This document shows, piece by piece, positions 6,471 through 13,819 of a DNA stretch of 13,819 nt. Every line of letters begins with the position of its first letter. Positions within the stretch are counted from its first letter, which is position 1. Below the pieces are notes generated by a model that worked only from the letters and a program-made list of their open reading frames with translations, was not told where the DNA came from and made no database searches. Origin of the DNA: Candidatus Stercoripulliclostridium merdigallinarum (GTDB lineage: Bacteria; Bacillota; Clostridia; Christensenellales; DTU072). A program made the position numbers and the translations under genes. The stretch spans positions 1-13,819 of the forward strand of contig DVNF01000162.1 in the NCBI GenBank assembly GCA_018714575.1. Reading direction: 5' to 3'.

Positions 6471-6499
6471 ATGCTAACACACGGAAGGAATTTTTTCAA
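6471..6499 (-). promoter_or_regulatory. Probable promoter of the dCMP deaminase gene
   Basis: Read on the minus strand: TTGAAA (-35, complement of 6494-6499), a 17-bp spacer, and TAGCAT (-10, complement of 6471-6476). The start would be near 6464, giving a leader of only about 10 bases that begins at the ribosome binding site. The -10 is a 4/6 match, so confidence is moderate. Confidence 0.5.
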
Positions 6500-6505
6500 C
6501 GGTTA

Positions 6506-6528
6506 TTTTCAGCCGCGACGGCTGAGAA
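6506..6528. other. Hairpin/palindrome between divergent promoters
   Basis: TCAGCCG (6509-6515), loop CGA, and CGGCTGA (6519-6525) form a perfect 7-bp stem, extended by a G-U pair and two T-A pairs. It sits between the minus-strand dCMP deaminase promoter and the plus-strand promoter of the giant gene. It could be an operator for either gene, or an upstream-facing terminator remnant; the short TTTT at 6531-6534 makes the latter weak. Confidence 0.35.
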
Positions 6529-6556
6529 AATTTTAAGTAAAAGGGCGATACGGATA

Positions 6557-6585
6557 TTGACTATCGGGGATTTATACTTTATTAT
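6557..6585 (+). promoter_or_regulatory. Sigma-A promoter of the giant surface-protein gene
   Basis: TTGACT (-35, 6557-6562) and TATTAT (-10, 6580-6585) are separated by 17 bp, each a 5/6 match to consensus. The expected start is near 6592. A short palindrome, ACGCG-AG-CGCGT (6593-6604), lies right at that point and could be an operator. A leader of about 36 bases leads to GAGGT at 6616-6620, 7 bases before the ATG. Confidence 0.65.
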
Positions 6586-6627
6586 ATATATAACGCGAGC
6601 GCGTATTTTATTGCCGAGGTATACATA

Positions 6628-9600
6628 ATGTCCGCAAAATTGTCGGTTAAAAATACTATAAAAATTTGTATAATCACAATTTCATTGGTTTTCGTTTTAT
6701 TGTCGGCTTCCTTTGCGGGAGCTTTTATGCGCGATATCGGCGAATCGATACCGACCGTGGAAACGGCGTTTGCGGCTGACGTCGACGGAGGCGAAATTTC
6801 TAATCCCGTATTCGGCAAAAATACGTTCAGTACCGGCGCGCTGACTATCCCCGATACCGAAACGAACGGCGAAAAGGACGCTATTACTTACAGAATCGAT
6901 TTCCCGATAAACGACGATCACGACTCGATTACGGAAGACGGCGGGTATTATTACGGCAATATCAATGAGGCTTACCGCGTGGCATATGCGCTTTACGATC
7001 CGTATGTGGACGTTAATTTCAATTTCGAAGCTGATTTGGACGGCAGCGCCGCTATCGCTATTTATTTTTACGCCGACGGCGTCAAACTGAGCGATTTCGG
7101 TATAGAAGAACCCGAAAACATCACAGGATCCAACACCATTTCGTACACCGTCACCCACGATAATTCGGTCGCGGGACAGCTGTGCCCCGACTATATGGTG
7201 ATAGAGATCAGCACTTATCAGGATTATACCACCGAAGTGGGCGGCACCGTTTCGAACGCTTCGGTGACGATTACGGCGCAAACCGATCTGAACGCTTTGG
7301 ATACGGCTTCGGCGGTTTGGAACGTCAGCGTATCCGGCAGCAACAGGTCTACGGACGTACTGGCGATGAACTACAACGACACCGTTTACGTAAAATCTAC
7401 CGATACGGTAACCGTAACTTATAACCAAGGCGGCGTAGAATATTCGCATTTGTTTACTGCCATATTCGATACTTTCGGCGATACCGGTTGTATCGATTGG
7501 TTTTCCGCCATGCAAAGCGGCACCGCCAGGGCGCCGTTGTCGCGTGACGACGACAGTATGTATCAAAAATACGGCGGCACGGGCGCCATTACCAACGACG
7601 TTTATTACGGCTATTCCACTCGATTTTATGCAGGGAACCTGCCTACGGCAGGCGTGATCACGTTGGTAGCGCGCGTTCCCAGCCAAATCGACGCCAACGG
7701 ACAGGTGCTGTATACCGACTTGATTTCGGCGGGCACGATCACTTTGGTGATAGACAGATCTGCGCCTTCGGCGCCCAGGCTGGATACCGCCGCCGACACG
7801 CAATACGCTTTCGGACAGAGCCTGGTCAACGGGACCTGGTTTACCTCGCAAACGGTTGCTCCGCAATATGCTTCGGTCACCGGCAACGTGGTTTCCCCCG
7901 AAAACGTTTACGCTTACGTTGTCAACGCGAACATTTCCACGACCACAGTCGACAGAGAATTGCCGAAGGTCGATTTGGGACCCGATACCGGCGACGTTGC
8001 CGCACATTCGTTTAGCTATACCGTCAACGGAGTTTCCTACAGCGCCACCAGGCAGTCGTTGGGCGAATATTCCAACGAACCTAACGCGGACAAGGAATAT
8101 ATAGACTTTTCGGAAGAAGCGTACAAAGATAACGCTTTGCAACCGGGGCAGTTGGGCTTATTGTTGGTCGCGGTGGACAAAGCGGGAAACTATATGTATT
8201 GGCTGTATTCCAATAACGGCAGCAGCGACGGCGGAAACGTCGGTTCGGCGGCCAGAGTAGATTGGACGACCAGGAGCATCCTGCCGGGATTTACCGTACC
8301 CGGAAGCTCCGAATTGATTTACGGTTCGGCAACGGCGGCGTACGCTTCGGTTTACGTTCTGGCAGGGGACGCATATCATAATCTGGACGGCGATTTCATC
8401 GGCGGAGCCTTCCTGCCCGATTCGGGCTTGAACGCTTGCCGTGACAACGGACTGGCTATATCCAGGATCGCCAACGTCACGTTGAGGATCGTCATGAACC
8501 CCGATCAGTACAACGCCGCGAATATAGTCGATTACGAAGTGGAAAAGGCTGCGGGAATGTTGGGAACGCCGGTCTTTAAGGACTTGGTCGTCGGAAACGT
8601 AGTGTACCGTTACTTCGACCTGACGTTCGAAACCGACGACGGCAGTTTGAATTCATGGTGGGGCGCCTATCCTGCGACCGAAGACGCCGCTTACAGATAT
8701 TTTTACGCTACCGTGCACGAAAGGGTCATTCCGACTTTGGCGGAGGGCGCCGATCAATTGGTATACAGTAACGGCAGTCAGCGCGAAATTTCTACCGAAA
8801 ACGTCCAGATGACTTTGGTGGACGGATCCAACTTGCCGGGCGCGAACCCCGCGGTTTCGATACAATATTTCAAAAGGCAGACGATGACCGTTTACAGTAA
8901 CGCTTCGAGCGGTCACATCACTACGGGCGGTTATATACAAATCGACGGCGAACGGGTCTTTACCGGCGCCGATCAGGACATGAACGCCTATTTCCGGACG
9001 GGGATCAGCTATGACTTTACGGTAGGGGAATCTGCCAGAACTTATTATGTTTATGAAATAACCTCCAACTGGCAGTATCAGACGGACGGAGCGGGGAATT
9101 ATACGGGGCTGGCGATCAGGACGGCTTATGTGCTGGAGCTGACCGCGCCGAACGCGACGGGCGGCTTTATCGACGCCGGAACATACTATTACAGGCTGTT
9201 CGTGGACGACAATTCGGCGGACAATTTTTACTACGGCGAAACGATAGCTCAGTTCGAGATCCGAAAGGCGGCGGCAAACCCCTTTAACGCAGGCGCTTAC
9301 AACACTTTAAAATACGGTCAGTCCCTGGACGAGCTGTTGTTCTACAGCTATCTGGAAGACAGGACGACGATGGTCTATCCCGCTATGCCGGAGGGCTGGG
9401 ACGAGTCCATGACGGTAGGCGGCTTCCCGGCGTTGAATATCAACGGCACCTATTACCCCATGTATTACGACATAGAGGGTACCAGGTATTACTATACCGC
9501 CGGCGGCGTTTACGGCACGTTTAATATTCTGTCCCCCGCGCCCGGCGACACCGACTATATCAAACCCACGACCGAAGATTCCGTACATCTGTTGGTAGAG

Positions 9601-12600
9601 TTCGTTCCTATCACGTTGGCTTTCGATACCAACGTTATCAGGGAGCATTACACATTCTTCTTCGTTCATTATTATAACAACACGACTTATACGCTAAAGA
9701 CCGGTACGCCGCATGCGGGAAACTTCAGCTCGGTGACCTTTGAAATCGATATCGATATCGAAAACAGATTGGTACAACTGCAACCCTCCGCCGACGACGC
9801 AAATTACGATACCAAGCAAGGCAAGTACATATATACTTACGACGAATTGCAACATCAACCGTTGTTCAGCGGTACTTACGAAAACGAGGACGGCGAAACC
9901 GTGTACGTTCCGACGTCGGAGTTAAGCTTCGTTATGGTGTTCGGCGTTCTGACGAACGGAGAGCTGACCGATATATTGCCCGCAGGTACATATCCTCAGA
10001 ATGCCGGCGATTACATAGTATTGGTTTCGGTAAATCCGTTGGAATGCAACTATGATGCGATATTGCAGGGCGAAGGCGATATGCAAGCCGCCGCAGTATT
10101 TAACCTGACGATATTGAAACAACAAGTCACGGTAGAGCTTGCCGATTATTCCTCCGACGCGGACGGGACAGGTTGGATAGCAGGCGCAGGTCAGCTGACT
10201 CACGGCGGAGTAAACGGCGAAGTTTACGAATATTCCAACGAATTCAGGTATATTTACGATCATCTGAGGATCCCCGAATTCAGTTCGGTCAACGCCGCGG
10301 GAAATATGGTAGGCTTGGGATATTCCTACGCTTTGACCAGGTTGCAATATTTCGACGCCGAGGGTAACGTAAGGGATTTGCAGACCCCTGAAGTTTCCGA
10401 GCCGCAACCGACGATCAGCAATACCGGTATTAATGCCGGCGTATATATCGTTACGGTAGGCGTAAACAACCCCAACTACGAAGGTTATTGCGTTATCAAA
10501 TACAACGTCGTGCAAGGAAACTACGGCAATAACGAATATTTCCAACTGATCCAACCGCAACTGGCACAGAGGTACGGTGACAGCATATTGGGCTCCGCGC
10601 ACATGGAATTCGGCATGAGTTTGGAGGAAGTAGCCGCGTTATTGACGGGCGGTCAAGTCAATTTCGACGCTTATGACGCGGCCTTGGGCAGCGTTCAACG
10701 CAGTATCGAAGGCAGATTCTATTTTGCTCCCGAAAGCAACTATCCCGACACGTTTACTTATATCGACGCCGACGGAACGGAGCGCACCGTTTTGGACGTA
10801 AAATACAATTCGCTGAACAGATATAATTCCCACGACGTCACATTGTATTGGGAAGCGGGCAGCTATGTCGGCGACGAATTCGTCCCCGATTATAATTTCT
10901 CGCGCACTTATACTAACCTTTCCGTCATAGTCGCAAAAGCCAATATTTCTATTTCCAAAGTCATTCCCACGGCTTTGATTTACGGCGAGAGGCTAAGCGC
11001 AGTAGACTTTTCAGGGTATGTGACCGCTGCCGGCAACAGGCGCTTCGAAATCGACGCTGACGGCAATATAGCCGGTATGGGTACCCTCAGCTTTACCGCG
11101 GCGGAGACGGCTCCTGCCGGCGGTATTTATAACGCCGTACTGAACTTTATTCCCGACGGCGACGAGGTCATAGCGCGTTATTACGGTTCGGAAAGCCTGG
11201 CTTTACAGATCACAGTCGCTAAACGTCAGGTGGTACCCGTTATGACTCCTAACGGCGAAGTGCTGACTGCGGACGATCTGAACGGCGAAATCGCCGAGGG
11301 CGAAAGCGTTTCGGACGCTTTGTTCCGTATTTACGGCAACGGCTTGATCGATCCGCAATTTACGATGAGCGCCCCCGCGGTCGACGGCAGATTGCCCGCA
11401 CAGGATAACATTTCCACGGTTACCGTAGACAGGGAATATCACTACTATACCGAAACTACGGGCAGTGTCTACGACTTGGAATACAACGGAAAATACTATT
11501 TGGAAATTTCCGACGGCATACAGGTAACTTCCCCGGTAGGGAAATACCTGGTCAAGTTGGTGCTGACAGACAATAACTACGAGGGCGAATGTATCGCGGA
11601 CTACTACGTCATAAAGGCGACTTTACTGCCCCAGGCAGGGTATATCCCCGAATTCAGTATCGAATATTCCGATATTATAAACGGTTTGACTTTCGCGGGA
11701 ACGCTGAACGACAGACCGACTTCGGGCGGCACGGTAACGGAATTCTACGGTAACTTCAAAGTCGTGGCGTATATTACCTACGTCGACGGCGAGCAAGTGA
11801 CGGTTCCGCTGACCGACCGCTATAACGGACTGCCGGTAAATACGGACGACAGAACGGAAAACGTCGTAGTCAGATTCGAGCCGGATGTCTATGACCGGGA
11901 CAATTACGACAGGAACTTCCGCCCGTTTGAAAGCGATTACAGGCTGATCGTAAACAGAAGGGATATTTCCGAATACATTTTCGTCGATCCCGAAATAGTT
12001 AATGCGGAAAACGAGGTCAGCTTGGTATTCGCCAACGACGACAAGTTCGTAGGCCTTGCCGCAATCGACGACGCGGCTTTTGCCGACGACCCGAAAGGCG
12101 CGGACAGCGTGAACGTTGCGTTAAATTATCTGATAAACGGAACCGTAGTTCACCAACCCGGTACCGTCACCGACGCAGGGACTTATTCGGTCAGGGTCAG
12201 CATAGAGGAAGAGGGGTCTGATTATTGCGGCTATAAGGACTATACCGTAACGGTGTTGCCGCACGAAGTGTTCGTCACAAACGGATATGCCGAAGGTCAG
12301 TCCGCAGTCATGCATCCTTACAACGGTACGGGCTATGCTTTTATACCGCGACTGGAATTTGCGACGGGCGACGAAATATTGGAAATCGATCCCGCGGCTT
12401 TGGCGTATTCCGTAACCTATATATTATATAACGATCCTTCGCCGATAGCGGCGCCTACCGAAATAGGCAGCTACTATATGGATATTTCTTTGGATAATCA
12501 GAACTATATCCTCAGATCCGACAGCGGCGAAAACGTCAGTTACGGCGTCAGAATGCAACTGTATATCCATCCCAATATCATAGGCTTGCAAAACGCCGAA

Positions 12601-13819
12601 CAAATCTATTCGCCTTTGGGTACGGCGGCTTTGGAAGTTGCTCCCGTATACGTCGAACACCACCCGGTTTTGTATTATAACATCAGCTATTCGCGCGACG
12701 GCGAAGCAGTAGTTTCGCCTACGGACGCAGGCTATTACGACGTTGAAATAGATTATAACTTCAACGGCATGAGCTGGAGCTATTTTGCCGCGGAAGGTTT
12801 GCATATCGCTCCTTACGTGACCGACAATTTCCTGGACGCTAGATATTCGCACGTTTACGACGGAGCCGTTTACCTGATCGAGGACAAACATTCGTTACTG
12901 TACAATTTGCAAAACGAAGCGGAATTCACTTATTATTCCGTAACGGACGGGGACGTCGTTGAAAAACCCGTAAACGCAGGGATATATAACGTTTCGGCAA
13001 CTGTAAGCGACGGCAACTTTGCCGGCTCGGTATCGCAAACGGTGTTGGAGATCACGGCTGCGCCGTTAACTTTCAGAGGTAACGTGCCTTCCGTATCGAT
13101 GTATTTCGGTACTTCCGCCGAACAGTTCAACGTTATTTTGAAAGACTTGGGAACCTTTAACGTTATGGATCCGTTAGGCAATAACGTACCGGGAGCCTTT
13201 GTGATAGACGACAGCGACGATACCGCCGATCTGATCGCTACTTTCCCGGTGGGCAACAGGCGTATCGACATAACTTACGTTCCCGGAATGTACGTCGAAG
13301 GCGAACAGGGCGAACTGTACCGCAGGAACTATCAAAGCTTTGCGGATGATATTTCGGTCAGCATTCTGAAACGTAATATCGAAAGCTATATTTCCGTTAT
13401 CGGCGAACCGGTATATATGGAAAGCAGGGATATTTATTATATCGCGGTTCCGTATAACAGGGCGGCGCAACCGCTGAGTTATATCGTATCCGACGGAGAA
13501 ACCGAATATAACGTCCAGGTCAATCTGACTTATAACGGTTCCAGGACTGCGCCCGTATCGGTAGGGGAATACCGGATCGGCGGCGCGATCAACGACGCGG
13601 CTTACGACGGCAGCTATCCGGGCGTACTCCACGGAGAGGACGAAAACGGAAATGCCGTATACAAGCCGTTATATCTGATTATCGAAAAAGCCGTTCCCAC
13701 GGTCGATTATTCCAACCTCAGAGTGATAATAGGCGGCAATTCCTATTCCAGAGTGCCTTTGGTAGTTAAAGAGAACGCCTTGCAATCCGTCACGCTGACA
13801 ATGGACATGATCACGGGAC
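6628..13819 (+). CDS. Giant secreted protein with Ig-like and MBG/YDG-like repeats, 3'-truncated by the window edge
   Basis: From ATG 6628 the frame has no stop to the window end: 2,397 complete codons, with the C-terminus outside. The start is supported by GAGGT at 6616-6620 and a signal peptide. This has basic residues K4, K8 and K12, a hydrophobic core (ICIITISLVFVLLSASFA, about 13-30), and possible cleavage after SFA (30) or after AFA (49). Residues about 50-370 are beta-rich with no family I recognise. Residues about 370-530 look Ig-like: LVIDRSAPSAPRL, GTWFTSQTV, and LLVAVDKAGNYMYWLY. From about residue 560 onward, and densely from 848, divergent repeats carry a 'YG' opening (LIYGSATA, LKYGQSLDE, LIYGERLSA) and an 'AG-x-Y-x-V ... 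NY-x-G ... I-x-KA' ending. Such MBG/YDG-type Ig-like modules build stalks of adhesins and S-layer-like proteins. The protein is Tyr- and Asp-rich and Cys-poor, as expected outside the cell. The anchor (sortase, SLH or other) cannot be seen. A surface or adhesion role is inferred. Confidence 0.9.
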   Translation, partial: MSAKLSVKNTIKICIITISLVFVLLSASFAGAFMRDIGESIPTVETAFAADVDGGEISNPVFGKNTFSTGALTIPDTETNGEKDAITYRIDFPINDDHDSITEDGGYYYGNINEAYRVAYALYDPYVDVNFNFEADLDGSAAIAIYFYADGVKLSDFGIEEPENITGSNTISYTVTHDNSVAGQLCPDYMVIEISTYQDYTTEVGGTVSNASVTITAQTDLNALDTASAVWNVSVSGSNRSTDVLAMNYNDTVYVKSTDTVTVTYNQGGVEYSHLFTAIFDTFGDTGCIDWFSAMQSGTARAPLSRDDDSMYQKYGGTGAITNDVYYGYSTRFYAGNLPTAGVITLVARVPSQIDANGQVLYTDLISAGTITLVIDRSAPSAPRLDTAADTQYAFGQSLVNGTWFTSQTVAPQYASVTGNVVSPENVYAYVVNANISTTTVDRELPKVDLGPDTGDVAAHSFSYTVNGVSYSATRQSLGEYSNEPNADKEYIDFSEEAYKDNALQPGQLGLLLVAVDKAGNYMYWLYSNNGSSDGGNVGSAARVDWTTRSILPGFTVPGSSELIYGSATAAYASVYVLAGDAYHNLDGDFIGGAFLPDSGLNACRDNGLAISRIANVTLRIVMNPDQYNAANIVDYEVEKAAGMLGTPVFKDLVVGNVVYRYFDLTFETDDGSLNSWWGAYPATEDAAYRYFYATVHERVIPTLAEGADQLVYSNGSQREISTENVQMTLVDGSNLPGANPAVSIQYFKRQTMTVYSNASSGHITTGGYIQIDGERVFTGADQDMNAYFRTGISYDFTVGESARTYYVYEITSNWQYQTDGAGNYTGLAIRTAYVLELTAPNATGGFIDAGTYYYRLFVDDNSADNFYYGETIAQFEIRKAAANPFNAGAYNTLKYGQSLDELLFYSYLEDRTTMVYPAMPEGWDESMTVGGFPALNINGTYYPMYYDIEGTRYYYTAGGVYGTFNILSPAPGDTDYIKPTTEDSVHLLVEFVPITLAFDTNVIREHYTFFFVHYYNNTTYTLKTGTPHAGNFSSVTFEIDIDIENRLVQLQPSADDANYDTKQGKYIYTYDELQHQPLFSGTYENEDGETVYVPTSELSFVMVFGVLTNGELTDILPAGTYPQNAGDYIVLVSVNPLECNYDAILQGEGDMQAAAVFNLTILKQQVTVELADYSSDADGTGWIAGAGQLTHGGVNGEVYEYSNEFRYIYDHLRIPEFSSVNAAGNMVGLGYSYALTRLQYFDAEGNVRDLQTPEVSEPQPTISNTGINAGVYIVTVGVNNPNYEGYCVIKYNVVQGNYGNNEYFQLIQPQLAQRYGDSILGSAHMEFGMSLEEVAALLTGGQVNFDAYDAALGSVQRSIEGRFYFAPESNYPDTFTYIDADGTERTVLDVKYNSLNRYNSHDVTLYWEAGSYVGDEFVPDYNFSRTYTNLSVIVAKANISISKVIPTALIYGERLSAVDFSGYVTAAGNRRFEIDADGNIAGMGTLSFTAAETAPAGGIYNAVLNFIPDGDEVIARYYGSESLALQITVAKRQVVPVMTPNGEVLTADDLNGEIAEGESVSDALFRIYGNGLIDPQFTMSAPAVDGRLPAQDNISTVTVDREYHYYTETTGSVYDLEYNGKYYLEISDGIQVTSPVGKYLVKLVLTDNNYEGECIADYYVIKATLLPQAGYIPEFSIEYSDIINGLTFAGTLNDRPTSGGTVTEFYGNFKVVAYITYVDGEQVTVPLTDRYNGLPVNTDDRTENVVVRFEPDVYDRDNYDRNFRPFESDYRLIVNRRDISEYIFVDPEIVNAENEVSLVFANDDKFVGLAAIDDAAFADDPKGADSVNVALNYLINGTVVHQPGTVTDAGTYSVRVSIEEEGSDYCGYKDYTVTVLPHEVFVTNGYAEGQSAVMHPYNGTGYAFIPRLEFATGDEILEIDPAALAYSVTYILYNDPSPIAAPTEIGSYYMDISLDNQNYILRSDSGENVSYGVRMQLYIHPNIIGLQNAEQIYSPLGTAALEVAPVYVEHHPVLYYNISYSRDGEAVVSPTDAGYYDVEIDYNFNGMSWSYFAAEGLHIAPYVTDNFLDARYSHVYDGAVYLIEDKHSLLYNLQNEAEFTYYSVTDGDVVEKPVNAGIYNVSATVSDGNFAGSVSQTVLEITAAPLTFRGNVPSVSMYFGTSAEQFNVILKDLGTFNVMDPLGNNVPGAFVIDDSDDTADLIATFPVGNRRIDITYVPGMYVEGEQGELYRRNYQSFADDISVSILKRNIESYISVIGEPVYMESRDIYYIAVPYNRAAQPLSYIVSDGETEYNVQVNLTYNGSRTAPVSVGEYRIGGAINDAAYDGSYPGVLHGEDENGNAVYKPLYLIIEKAVPTVDYSNLRVIIGGNSYSRVPLVVKENALQSVTLTMDMITG
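9154..13725 (+). repeat. Protein-level tandem MBG/YDG-like modules (about 12-16 divergent copies)
   Basis: These are protein repeats within the giant gene. The module end recurs at FIDAGTYYYRLFV (9163), NAGDYIVLVSV (10000), NAGVYIVTVGV..NYEGY (10432), PVGKYLVKLVL..NNYEGE (11533), TDAGTYSVRVSI (12169), TEIGSYYMDISL..QNYI (12463), TDAGYYDVEI (12721), NAGIYNVSATV..GNFAG (12970) and SVGEYRIGGAI..AAYDG (13558). Weaker copies are near 9499, 9712, 10855, 11116, 11890 and 13288. Many are followed by a strand ending in lysine-alanine or similar (EIRKAAAN, LQITVAKRQ, LIIEKAVPT). Spacing varies from about 250 to 450 bp. The copies differ widely at both DNA and protein level, so the array is old and not a recent amplification. 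Boundaries are approximate. Confidence 0.7.

Noticed and set aside
6455..6499. N-terminal extension of the dCMP deaminase to 6499
   Set aside because: The extra 15 residues lie across the probable promoter and ribosome binding site, and the family start matches the ATG at 6454.
6697..8142. A 481-codon open frame on the minus strand inside the giant gene
   Set aside because: It lies wholly antisense to a well-supported coding frame with signal peptide and domains. Its translation is low-complexity, Arg/Val-rich and without domains, and it arises from the codon bias of the sense gene. The same holds for minus-strand frames at 9922-10602, 12424-12891 and 13174-13632.
9745..9766. Palindromic GATATC-rich stretch
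   Set aside because: It simply encodes the alternating residues EIDIDIE in the giant protein's frame; no reason to see a regulatory site.

Overview
The window reads as part of the chromosome of an anaerobic Firmicutes/Clostridia-like bacterium, probably uncultured. The evidence is a CIRCE (HrcA-type) operator in front of groESL, strong AGGAGG ribosome binding sites, sigma-A type promoters (TTGACA/TATACT, TTGCAT/TATAAT), a Firmicutes-style cation diffusion facilitator, and large Tyr/Asp-rich surface proteins. TAA, TGA and TAG all serve as gene ends, so the standard bacterial code fits. By eye the GC content is a little under one half. No tRNA, rRNA, CRISPR array, insertion sequence or phage gene is visible.

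Layout. (1) 1-1578: the 3' part of a BspA-like leucine-rich-repeat surface protein whose start lies outside the window. (2) 1691-2872: a cation diffusion facilitator whose promoter sits so close to the ATG that the mRNA may be leaderless; a perfect 10-bp inverted repeat brackets this promoter. (3) 2908-5037: a heat-shock unit made of a promoter, CIRCE, groES, groEL and an intrinsic terminator. (4) 5126-5887: an unnamed single-pass membrane protein with a SPOR-like extracytoplasmic domain. It converges on (5), a dCMP deaminase on the minus strand (5999-6454); a perfect 13-bp hairpin lies between them at the stop codon of the first. (6) 6628 to the window end: a giant secreted protein gene, open for about 2,397 codons and continuing past the edge. 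It has a signal peptide, a unique N-terminal region with Ig-like sequence, and then many divergent repeats ending in an 'AG-x-Y ... NY-x-G ... I-x-KA' pattern resembling MBG/YDG-type Ig-like modules.

The housekeeping genes (chaperonin, dCMP deaminase, metal efflux) are separate transcription units lying between two surface-protein genes. Nothing shows them working as one pathway. The most distinctive content is the giant repeat protein and the promoter/inverted-repeat arrangement at the efflux gene. I found no convincing new defence, mobile or RNA system.
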